Shown: positions 35,173-45,560 of the stretch, piece after piece
How the letters are laid out: each line of letters begins with the position of its first letter
Numbering within the stretch: position 1 is the first letter of the stretch
Assembly: GCA_951799445.1 (NCBI GenBank)
Contig: OX637293.1
Span: forward strand, 6,014,001-6,078,000
Direction: 5' to 3'
From: Pseudisothecium myosuroides
Taxonomy: Eukaryota > Streptophyta > Bryopsida > Hypnales > Lembophyllaceae
DNA length: 64,000 nucleotides
Program-made: the position numbers and the translations under genes
Notes under the pieces: generated by a model
Told to the model about the DNA's origin: nothing
The model's database searches: none
Seen by the model: only the letters and a program-made list of their open reading frames with translations

Positions 35173-37371
35173 TCAAGAACCAGTGATGCGGAAGCCAATG
35201 GACTCATCAAATACGTCATCACCCTGAAAAAAACAAATGAAATTACACCTTATACAAATATTTTAGAACATAAAACACACAATAATGAATAATGGAATGG
35301 ATTACCAACTACAAGGAATCTAAACTGTTACCTGAACGGTAGCCACCACACCCATTTCATCGTCATAGAGCTTCCTCTGTCTCACTACATTCCTACTTGA
35401 ATAATCCCATGGAGAATTTAACAGTAGACAACATTTGAGTGGAGAAGGGGAGTTTAAAGGCTGAGCTCGCTTTTCTCCCTTTGGTGGACTATCAACAACC
35501 TTGTCATCGACAGGCATCATGGAAAAATCCATTGTTGATTGTGTAGTCAACTTTGAATACAAGACATGCTTCAATTCATATTGGGATACGATGAACTGTC
35601 CATAGCCAGAAATAGAATCATTAGAAGCAGTACACACATTGTTACAACCAATCGTAAAGACAGAAGCAAAACAATATTCACATATACACAATATATTTGC
35701 AATTCCCAAAATGACAAATAGGTAACGGGGTCATATGTATCATTACAAAGTGAATTCTAAAAGTCCCAGTCACCGTGATTTTGATACGTGATAGTATAAG
35801 AGACAAAAATCATCAACTTTGACTTTCCTATACTAGGGTCTCCTGGATTCCTCGAATGTCGATGAATGATTAGGATTTTCGACGCTACATTGAAGGAAAA
35901 ACCTATTCAAGTACTCCACTGCCTCGGTGAGTACTTTAAACTCGGTTTGATCCTCTTTGTAAATACAGTGCAAATGCCCAAAAATATTGTCTTGCTAGAA
36001 GGGATACAATTCCTCTGGCCTAGCCGCATGTAAACATTGAATATAAGGAAAAAGGTGGTCAATGAGAATCCCAATGCTCCATACTCCCTATATGACCATG
36101 GTTCAAGAGAATCACATTCTTTGAGTGATTCGTTACAAACTTTATAGGACTGTCATTGACTATAAGTGTATTTTCACTCGTGAACATGGAATCACTCATT
36201 TGGAACAACCTCTCCAACGATTTGGGAAACAAATCCTTGCGTGTTCCTTTCACCTTGTAGGTGCTTGATTTTTCATTTTTAAGCTTGCACTTCAGTATGT
36301 CACATTGTTCTTTCTTGAAGATATACAAGGGGGGGTCTAAACCTTTGAACACATACTTGCATACATTTCTAACTGTAGACCTCTTTATGGAGCTTTAGAC
36401 TAAGAGGTTTGCGATTTTAGACAACTCCCGGAGAATAGCTAGAAAGTGGGGTCGAATTATGATTTTTTTGACACCACATTAGATGAGTTTTGGGGGGTCG
36501 GGAGGGCCGTTTTAGGCCCATTCCCGATGCTAGTCCCCCCCGCAGTTTCAGGGAACGGCTGTTCCCGACAAAAAAATTTCAAAAAAAAAAAAAAAAAAAA
36601 TTTACATTCTTGAAATGAAAAAAAAAGAAGAAAAAAAATTTCATTTAAAAAAATAAATAATAATAATAATATTTTTCCGACGTGGTAGTCGCTCGGCCAC
36701 ATCAGTGAGCTGCTGCGGCCCTGAATTCAGTAGTTTCCACATGCTGGGAACATGCAGCCTTCCACAGGGCTGATTTCTCATCTAATGATTATGAACATTT
36801 TTAAGTCCGCATAAATTTCCTTAGGTTCGGTGTATTTGCTCTCCTTGATATTATACTTCTTATCTTCACAAACGCAAAATACACCATTTAGATCCAGGAC
36901 GACATTGAGCCATTTTGCTGCCTCCTCGGATGTAAATAGAGAGAGGACTTAGTCTTCTGCTTCACCACTCGAAACAATGGCCTCACTGCTACTCTATCCA
37001 AGAATTACAACAAAATGTGCAGATAGCTAAACCAATGCATTGTTCAGCACATTCTGCATACAAAAAAAAATTCAAAAATATAACCTTCAAAGGAAAAAAA
37101 CCATGTGAAGGCAGAAGACACCATCACAAAAACCAAGGAAAAAAACAAAAACAAAACATTCGTGGAAACCATTGCCTTAGCCCTAAGGAAAGGAGTAATT
37201 GCATTGACCAATGTCTCAATATGTGCAATTCCAAAATTGCTTCGTCTGGTATAATGTTTGCACTTTCTGCGACAGTCAATGACGGATGTGTCTCATGCGT
37301 GTCTACGAAAGAATCACCATCTGGATACAATGACTGATTGCATATATGCTGAGGACTTAACGGGGGAGCAT
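35173..37371 (-). pseudogene. Decayed FCP1-like HAD phosphatase gene, interrupted by a MITE
   Basis: Read on the minus strand, a likely exon at about 36,930-36,788 contains WLNVVLDLNGVFCVCEDKK, a HAD motif I in the DLNG form seen in plant FCP1-homology proteins. After the MITE (36477-36787) the frame resumes with GVKKIIIRPHFLAILRELS, then a stop where the family has the Trp of its WSS motif. Next come FKGLDPPLYIFKKEQCD and ENTLIVNDSPIKFV, the late-Asp motif. A frameshift near 36,060 and another stop follow. Downstream exons 35595-35332 and 35223-35173 keep good splice sites and frames and end ESIGFRITGS-stop. Fragments at 37,371-37,124 and about 37,943-37,790 may be earlier exons. HAD/FCP1 enzymes dephosphorylate protein Ser/Thr; this copy looks inactive. 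Confidence 0.6.
36477..36787. mobile_element. CATTAG-family MITE, copy 3 (311 bp), inside the HAD pseudogene
   Basis: The ends are CATTAGATGAG and CTCATCTAATG. The centre holds long A runs, then GACGTGG...CCACATC as in the other copies, and GGGAGGGCCGTTTTAGGCCC near the left end. It separates motif I of the HAD phosphatase remnant from the segment before motif II, so it inserted into a coding exon. Confidence 0.75.
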
Positions 37372-37949
37372 CATGATACTAGATATCGACAAAATTGGCA
37401 CGCATTCCGTCCTAATTACAAGATCTGCAAGTTTAACATATGAAACAAAAATAAAATTGTGTAAGATAGTTGTATATTAGAAAAACCCTCCAACATAGGA
37501 GTATATGCAAATGTACAAAACTGAAGTTCTACGCAAACTATCCTTATCAAAGTCAACATCAAACTAAAGCAAGTGAATGGAAGAAGCTTTTAATTCAAAT
37601 CGAGTTGAAATAGAAGCAGAGAGTCACTAGGAACAACTTGGAAGATTACTAATCATAAGGGCTTGTGACTGCGCGGCCTCTACTCCTTCTGAATCACGGT
37701 TGTCACCAATCTCCTATTGCGTATTGAGAGCAACAAGCTCTACTGCCGCCACATCCACCACAATTGTCGCAGAAAAATCGACCTGCATATGCACACTTTC
37801 GCCTTCCGCTTCAGCACGCATGGATTTGACCTTGTTGAAAAGAGTAGTTGGCGAAGCTTGAACACCAATCCACTTTGGCACGGTGTGAGCTCCCATTTCG
37901 TCACTTGGGACTCATAGTCTTCTTTTTTTCCTAAATTGTGCAATTTAAG

Positions 37950-40440
37950 TCGTAATTATATACAAAAAGCCCTAAAAAGAGTGTAAAACCAGAATGGGCA
38001 TGTTACATACCAATGTGCCCTTTGGTCCTAAATAGCCTTTTCTCCTTAGAATAGCCCTAAAATCCACTTGTAAATAGGTTAGAACCACAGAAGTAGTGGG
38101 AACTAGAAGGTTTGAGGGTTCTTACCAAAAACAGTCTAAAACCACTGTGCAAGTGACCCGGCTTGGCTAAATGGGTCTGAGGGAAGTCTAGGTAGATTCT
38201 TAGATAGATTCCCCAAGAGAGGTTTCACTTTCCCCATTCCATCGACGAATAGTAGAAACCCCAATCGTTAGCTTGTAGGTGTCACTTTCTCAAGACAGGC
38301 CAGTGGAGGAATCTACGGTCACCGGATTGTGATCTTGGGTCGGAACCGTACCGGAAAGTCAAAAGTGAAATCCATTCGCCAAGATTCCCCCGTATGTGGA
38401 AGATTCCCTGACTGCCGGTAAACCAACGGAGGTATCTTTTTGCCCTCCATATCAAGACATGCAAGATCAAGATGTGAACTTGCAAATCTCTTGGGAAACC
38501 CCATGAGAGGTTCCCCAAGAAGTTTCGGAATTTTTTGGATTGAAGAAATATCCCTTCCGGACAGTCAACCGCCTAAAATCACGATGGGAAATTCACGGCA
38601 ATTACCCAGGTGGCGGTAAAATCTCACTAAAAATCAAGTTAGCTTCTTTTATGTTAATAACACGCTCCGACAAGTTTCATGGTGTTTCGATAGCGGGAGA
38701 CGGCCGAATCACCGACATTCCTTTGAATTATCCACGTGGCGGGATTTACGTGGAGTTGACCGGCGTCCCGGGAACACACAAAGTTGGAACGAAGTCAATG
38801 AAGGGTCTTTTCTTACTCCCTAAGACCTCCCAGACCACCCTGGCTAGTCACCTTTGTTAGAAAAGGTAACCTCCAAAAAGTAGATTTTTACCTCTTTTAC
38901 TGACTCGAATTGGCGATAGTTTACAGTGGGATTTTGGGTTGGAATAGGGGGTAAGGGGACTTCAGGACTCCAGGACTTCAGTACTTCTGAAGCCAATGGC
39001 GCAATCAGTTTTCGAATTGGAGTTGATCTCCAATAGTTAGAGTGTTGGACCAACGTAAAATCCAAACTACGTGAAAATCCTAAAGATAAGGATGAAAATC
39101 CAAGTTGATAGGGTTACCTAGGTTAAACGAGAGGAGGCAAGGGCCTTGGAAAACCTATAAAAGGGCCCTCATTTCTCTCTCAAACCACCCCCATTCATGT
39201 TTTGGGTCCGCGGGTCCAACTTATGTTGGATTTTTTGGTGATTTTAGCCAAAGGCACTTCCACGGTGTTTTGAGCACGTGGTGCTTCGTTGTTGTTCTAT
39301 TTTCAACTTTTGAAGGTCTTGGGGGTCCTTCTTCCTTTGTGTTTATGAGCTTTGAGTGGTCTTGGGTATCATTTGGCTTATTTTTGAGTCACTTTGGTCA
39401 TTAACTTGTCAGTTGAAGTTCTTTGTTTGAAAGCACTAACTTGCTTGGGAGTTCTTTGGGTTTTGTCCTAATCCTAAAGCTCCCCCCTTCGTGCCTTGGC
39501 TCTGCCGCCCACTGGGGGGTCTTTAGTGTTTAAGGATTGCGTTTTCCAAACCGCATGTCCGTATTAACCTCCGAGTGCTTCTCCCTTAGTCGGGGGACCT
39601 CTTTTTGCTCTCTCTAAGAGCCCTTGGTGTGTGGTCCTCCCTCCCCGTACGGTGGAGTTGTGGGTCCCCCTAAGGTCGTTATGTTCTAACGGTTTGGGTC
39701 CTTCTTTGAAGTTGGTTGTTGATGTGTGACTTCCCCCTTAGACGGCGAAGCTTTGATTCCACTGGTACCTAAGTCTTAGAGGAAGTGTTAAAAACCGGTT
39801 AGACGGCGAAGCTTTGAACTACACCGCGTTCTCAAAGTCTTAGAGTTGGTGTTAAAACCAACTCGACGGCGAAGCTTTGATCCCCCCCGGAAGTTACGTA
39901 CAAGGTTTAGTTTCCAAAACCTCTTGGAACTAATTCAAGGTTTAGTCTCCAAAATCCCACTACGGGCTTAGACCGAGTTACCTTTTAATCCAGTTTAACT
40001 TTGTCTTGTGGGGAGCCCGGCTAGCACGCCTGGGCCCTCCCTAAAACCCCAGCCAGCCGAAGCCCCAGCCGACTGGGCCACCGCAGCAGCTGGGCCATCG
40101 CAGCGCCGGATACCGCAGTAGCCGGGCCACCGCAGCGCCGAACTACCGTAGCAGCCAGACACCGCAGCCAGGCCGTAGGCCAAATTTTTTTGATCTTTTT
40201 CTCTTTCTTTTTTTTGTCCTTTTTTTTGGTAGTCTAGGTTCTAGAGAAGAAAAGAAAAAGGAGTGATAAAGAAGGGGGGGGGGTTAAGGCTAGAATCCAA
40301 ATAGTAGAAGTAGAAATTAGCAAAGTAGAAGTGAAAATTAGCAAAGTAGAAGTAGGATTTAGCAAAGTAGAAGTAGAATTTAGCATAGTAGAGGTAGAAA
40401 TTAGCAAAGTAGAAGTAGGGATTTAGCAAAAGGACGTGTA
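37950..40440. other. Possible LTR-type sequence with TATA box and short tandem repeats
   Basis: This region is GC-richer than its surroundings. It has a good TATA box context, CCTATAAAAGGGCCC at 39154-39168, followed by a long T-rich leader. Three copies of GACGGCGAAGCTTTGA occur at 39741, 39802 and 39865 (61-63-bp period). A 21-bp array, GTAGAAGTAGAAATTAGCAA, spans about 40,295-40,425. No gag or pol frame and no second LTR were found, so calling it a solo LTR is a guess. Short frames such as 38540-38860 have no recognisable domain. Confidence 0.3.
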
Positions 40441-40799
40441 AGACAAGATGTTGTAGGGTTGGGAAAGAAACTCGTGTTGAAGCACCAAGTAACCTGCAAA
40501 CTCACACAATCACTCCACGCACAACTCACCTAAGCTCTCCACACACCATAACCAAAAACCTTGAGCATTACGAACAAGGAGAAAGATGAAATAGGAGAGA
40601 AGCATGCTAGTGGATGGATTAGGGGAAATCTCAACTAACAAATTTGGACCATTGAGAGAGCGAGCGTAAGAATAAAAAAGAGTGTGCCCTCGGGGTCTAA
40701 GAGGAAGGTCAACGCGTAAGCACTTGGGAAGACCAAGGCGTAAGGGGTGAAGTCAACGCGTAAGAACTTTGGAAGGCAAAGTCGGTTGGTGTAAGAAGG

Positions 40800-41157
40800 C
40801 ATTAGAGAAAACCTGGGGCCTCCGGAGGGCTGCTCCACAGCCCTGCGGAGGATCCTGAAATTTAATTTTTTTTTGCAAAAAAATAAGTTTTTCCCCTATT
40901 TCCGCGCAACAGTTTCTGCTGCGACAGTGGCGCAGGAAACGAAATATACGAGTAAAAAAAAAAAAAAAAAAAAAAATTTTGAATCTTAAAAAAATATTTA
41001 AAAAAAAAAAAAAAAAAAAAGAATTTCGATTTCGGCGAGCAGTCAGCCAAGCTGACTGCTCACCGAAGGCCAGTTCTGCAATGACAGGCCAAGCATTTTA
41101 ATAGCTTGGCATGTCACTGCGGAGCAGCCCTCCGAAGGGCTGATTTTTCCTCTAATG
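40800..41157. mobile_element. CATTAG-family MITE, copy 4 (358 bp)
   Basis: It starts CATTAGAGAAAACC at 40800 and ends TTTTTCCTCTAATG at 41157. GGAGGGCTGCTCC near the left end pairs with GGAGCAGCCCTCC near the right. Homopolymer A runs fill the centre, and GAGCAGTCAGCC...GGCTGACTGCTC-like hairpins flank them. A related, inversely oriented copy begins at 63352. Confidence 0.75.
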
Positions 41158-41827
41158 GGGTGGAAAGAAGGAGAAGAAAGAAATCCCACCGCATCTACCA
41201 CTTCGTTCCAAAATCTTCTCCGATTCAAGAATCACTCAAGGAGCCAAGAATCCAAGAGGAAGGGACATGGCCGAGGGGGGGAACCTCGACCGTTTGATTT
41301 AGGACCTCCAATATGAGGTGGGCCCCTGAAAACCCCACTCTTCTTTGTTAAAATTCGTCTTATTTCGGGTAATTAGAAGAAGGCCGAGAGCTATAGTAGC
41401 ATAGACCATAGGTCAGGTCAGATTTAGGTTAGGAGGAAGAAAGTAGGGGTCCAGGGGTTTCCAAAAATCTAAAACACGTCCAAATCCGAGCTAAAACAAA
41501 GGAGTTACGAGCGGATGAAGTTAGAGAGTCATGTTGGATGAAACCTAACAAATTTCATCCAAGAGGAACAAGAAAGTTAACCTAAAAAGAGGGATTAATT
41601 TAGGAACCGAAGGTTAAATTAGAATTTAGTTTTGAAATTTGGGCTAGCCATAATTGGCGGATGAAGTTTGAAAGACCGATTAGCGGTCAAACTTCATCCA
41701 TGGATAACTTTTGATAGGAAACCCCAAATCTAATGTGGTTAGTCAAAGTAGAAAGCTAAAATCAAGATCTCCTCGGAACCAGTCTTAAGTTCTAAGATTA
41801 GTACATTAGTAACCACACTTAAGATCC
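41158..41827. repeat. Host repeat with GGATGAAGTTTGA hairpin, unit 1
   Basis: The stretch 41659-41700 is a perfect 13-bp inverted repeat, GGATGAAGTTTGA ... TCAAACTTCATCC, followed by an ATAACTTTT tract. The same arrangement recurs at 43022-43067, after the TTAA element that lies between. The segments look like two units of a longer tandem repeat. No gene is seen. Confidence 0.5.
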
Positions 41828-42737
41828 TTAACCCCTAAAGTACCAAAGTCCCCTCGGGGGACACTTCAGATTTCGGGCAGGCTCATGTGGCCTCAAATTT
41901 TGACCTGATTTTTTGAAGATAGGGAATCACAGTAGCTTTCTAAAAATATATATTTTTTTTTCAATCGGTGCCCGGGAGCAAAAGTTATGGCATCCTAAAG
42001 CAAAAAAGCAGTTCGTCGGGCAGAAAAAAAAAAACACAAAAAAAAGTTTTTTATTTTTTTCCCTCAAAGATCATGTTTTTTTTCTACATCTGAAGCTTTA
42101 ATTCATTCTATTTGGACTAATAATGAAAAAGTTATGGACAATCTTGTTTTTCGAGCAATTTTAGCATCTTCAAAAAAACTAACTTATAGAATTCATTTTT
42201 GAATGCAATTTTCAAATTTTTTCAATTTTTTTTTTTTGACAAGGTCAAGTTTGTTTGCAAGAACAATCCGACCATTGGGATTATGTTGTTTTAATTCCAC
42301 CTAAGAGCTATTAACAATTTAGTGTTTCGTTCAATTTTGGACCTACTTCTATTTAACAATTTTTTTATATGTGAAAATCAAGGTTTGACATTCTGAAATT
42401 TTTTTCCCCGACTCTCAACTCAAATGTTCAACATAAAAAATTACAACTTTTGTTGTGTAGTGCAAAAAAAATCCACAAATGGCCGTCAAAGTCATCTGAA
42501 ATTGCAGGAAACAGTTCAAAAAAGTTTTTTTTTCCAACTTTGAATGCTAATATCTTCCAATCGGGATGGTCAAATGTCTTGAAATTTTTACCACATAATC
42601 TGAGACAAGTGAAGTACAAGATCCTATGGTTAGATTCTTAAAAAAATGTTTTTTTGGGTTTAGGGAGTGATCGCAGCAGAAATGGCAGTTTTCAGTGGTT
42701 CTGGAGCCAGAAAATGCCTTGGTATTTTAGGGGTTAA
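41828..42737. mobile_element. Non-autonomous TTAA-flanked element, copy C (910 bp)
   Basis: TTAA at 41828-41831 is followed by CCCCTAAAGTACC. The right end is GGTATTTTAGGGG followed by TTAA at 42734-42737. The GTACC/GGTA variation is mirrored at both ends, so the terminal repeats co-vary. The interior is shared with copies A and B. Short frames inside (41913-42101, 42428-42619) are T/A-run artefacts. Confidence 0.75.
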
Positions 42738-43300
42738 GTAAGATTAGAAGGCGGATTAGGGACTTTTAAGATTAAGTTTAGGTTAAGTATAGATTTAGAA
42801 CATCTTAGAACAAGTTTAGGGTTACCCAAAACTAAACCCAGCTTAAGAAAATACCTAAACCCCAAGTAGTTAAGAAGGGACGAAGTCCGGAACAAGTAAT
42901 GGATGAACCCTAGAAGATTTCATCCATTTGAGTAAAGACTTGGTAATTAGGTTAAACTTAGGGGGTCAGGCTCATAGCCCAAATCCCAAGTCAAATCGAA
43001 ATCGGAGTCCATAGAAAAGTATGGATGAAGTTTGAGGAACCGAGTAGCGGTCAAACTTCATCCGTCCATAACTTTTTCTAGGAGAGTCCAAAACAAACAA
43101 GCTTTATACTTTTAGAAATGGCATGAGGTACTCTCTCATTTGGGCTAGATAAGTTTAGACTAAGATTAACTCTTCTCCCAAACCACCAAGCCCTCTTAGG
43201 CTTTGATTCAGACGTAGCAGTTATAGCAATTCCAATTAGGGTTTTGTTTTGTGTTCCTCATTATCCGAATTAGCGAGTCTTAAGAGTATAGAAAAGATCC
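42738..43300. repeat. Host repeat with GGATGAAGTTTGA hairpin, unit 2
   Basis: This continues the repeat interrupted by copy C. The hairpin GGATGAAGTTTGA ... TCAAACTTCATCC lies at 43022-43067 with the same spacer pattern (ACCGAGTAGCGG) as in unit 1 (ACCGATTAGCGG). Confidence 0.5.
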
Positions 43301-43801
43301 ATTGCTTGGAAGGCACAATGGATTGGCGCTAGACACCCATAGATCGAGTCAGAACGGTTATTTACCGAGAGCTTGGTTGTGCTCGCTTCTTTACCAAGGG
43401 TGGGTAAACAAGCGCTCACACACGGCTTGCATCCTAGATGCAGTCTAGATCCAGTTTGCTTTTGCCTCTTACTGTCAGCGGAACCGTGAGCGTCACCAGC
43501 GATCTATAAGAAGAAAGATTCTAATAAAGGTTCAATCACTAGCATAGGTTTCACCGTTAGCAATGTGGTGGCTACCATGTTGGGAAGTGTGGCTATGAAT
43601 TCTTTTATTATGTCCTTATTATCTTAACGAGCCTATTTATTTTCTTTCCTCTACTCTTCCTTCATCCTTACGTTTTCCTCCATTTGCTACTATATGAGGT
43701 CAATCATCCATTGTTGAAGTTCATCAGACAAACTCCTCAGAGTAGGAGTCGCCTTTCTCTTCTGAGGAAATGTGACGTTCCAAAATCGGAATCTGCCCAT
43801 G

Positions 43802-44549
43802 CTACGCAGAGGGTCCAGATGATCCCCGCATGCCACTAGTCTCCACAATCATGGTCGAATCTTGTCTAGTTGTAGGCGTTGGTTCCAAAATTGTATTTTC
43901 TAGATCTTCCCCTTTCTTTTTTTGACTTTGTGCCTCTGAGAACACATTTACGGTGGTGTCTCTTAGAGACGCATCTTCAACATCATTATCATCAATGAGA
44001 ATGGGCTTCTTCCCTTTCAAGCTACTCTCCCTTATTTCTGCTTGAAATCATCCGCGTTTAAAAAATAGTGTGAGTCCAGGAAGTTGTCTCTGTCCATGTT
44101 CTCGGATCTCATGTAGAGATTTAAAAAATTGTCTCTACAATAACTATTGTCTATCACGTAGTAGTCGATTAAATTCATTTGCAATACCATAGCAGGTAAC
44201 GTTAGTAAATATCAACTCAAATCAAGTTAAAAGCAAATATGACTATATTCAAACTCAATTCATTTCGGATCGAGTAGAAATCAAGCAAAGATAAATTTGA
44301 ACATATCTAGGCCGCATAGATTATCTTTCCTCTTGTAGAAATAGAGAAAACTTCTTCTCCAGGTGCTACAAACAGGTCCAACACTTTCAAGTAAAACTCC
44401 ATTCGAAGCTCTGTATTGAACAGCTTGTAATCAACCTCGTAGCCCTGTTTGCGAGAATTGTGTCTGGACTTCAAGGCAACAATAAACTGCTTTGAAATTT
44501 TTGTAGTCTTCGGCGTCGTCCTGTTCTTCACCAGGAATAACAACTAAAT
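43802..44549 (-). pseudogene. Fragments of a decayed gene; one piece resembles a DNA methyltransferase motif
   Basis: On the minus strand an apparent exon (about 44,549-44,307, after a TTTAG acceptor) encodes a stretch including FNTELRMEFYLKVLDLFVAP and then GEEVFSISTRGKIIYAA-stop. This has the layout of the C-terminal motif of adenine-type DNA methylases (a helix, then Pro-Gly, then a V-x-D-x-F-x-G-x-G-like loop), but the catalytic loop is not conserved. Below it, about 44,185-44,045 and 44,020-43,802 carry further open segments (NLIDYYVIDNSYCRDNFL; KGKKPILIDDNDVEDASLRD) in different frames. The resemblance is weak; it could equally be an unrelated transposon or host gene remnant. Confidence 0.3.
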
Positions 44550-44603
44550 GGGATCCTTTGCATGACTACTCCTCTTTGGGAGGTTCCCATCCTGCTCAAA
44601 TCA

Positions 44604-45560
44604 TTAAGAGAGAAATGAGGCCTCCAAAAGGCCCCTTCCCTTTGTTAAACTAAAATCAATCCAAATCTGCCCAAATTAGCTGAAATTTTCAGACTGTAGC
44701 AGTTTGCAGCAGTCAGCAGGATTTTTTATTTTTTATTTTTTTTTAAATTTTTATTTATTTTTTTCTAGCCTTCATATTCTAGTTCTTGTCACTAGATTTA
44801 TGACTAGAACGTAAAACCTAGACTAGTTTACGAATACAGCAGTAGAAAAGATATGATGATAAGGTGACAGATAATTATTCTAGGATTCTTATATTCCTAG
44901 TTGCAAAACAGACTTAGATTTGCCAATAGGAACAAGTTTAAATCCCACCCTCCCACCCTTCTTATTAGCTTATTAAAATGGGAGACTCAATATTATTAAC
45001 ATATTAATCCCACTATGCAGCTATTTGCTTTGCTGGGATCGAGCTTGTAGCAGCTGTTATACTGTGCTTGTTGTCGTTTGATGAAGGCTGGTCCTTATTA
45101 GATGGACAAGGTGGCCTGATCTTATTCGGCAAACACCTGCATCAATCAGAACAAATGGAGAATTCAGATTTTGAAGGTTGAATTAACCCTATGAGATTTG
45201 GTGTATCCAAATTGAGAATTCAGATTTTAAATAGCCTCCAAGGCGCTTGACTGTACACTAACTTTCAAGGCAGGTTTTGGGCAGGTGAACCGACCAAGCA
45301 ACTATCAGTACATCATGTGTCTGAGCTAATTACAGCTGGTTATTATTGGAGCCTCCAATACAATGGAGCCCATGACCACCATTATTAGAACTTGTATTGC
45401 CAAGGTTACTGTTACTTAATATAACCTGAGCACCCCGCTGGAACTCTGGCCGTGAAGTTTTTTTAACTTGAGCACACCGTTGGAACACTGGCCGTGAAGG
45501 ATTTTTTGAGCTGAGGGCTGATAACTTGTTAATCCTACTGGTTTGGCTGAGCGTTTAGAT
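44604..45560. other. Repeat remnants; 45-bp direct duplication
   Basis: At 44604 a CATTAAGAGAGAAATGAGGC end resembles the CATTAG MITE family. GAGCACCCCGCTGGAACTCT followed by GGCCGTGAAG occurs at 45,427 and again, slightly changed, at 45,471. No gene is supported. Confidence 0.35.

Noticed and set aside
36457..36702. Phe-rich minus-strand frame
   Set aside because: It runs through the A-rich core of a MITE.
39741..39880. Three spaced GACGGCGAAGCTTTGA repeats considered as a CRISPR-like array
   Set aside because: The spacers are themselves similar, only three units exist, and the DNA is a plant nuclear genome; it is a tandem duplication.
37950..40440. Full LTR retrotransposon
   Set aside because: A TATA box and repeats are seen, but no second LTR, primer-binding site or gag-pol frame could be identified.
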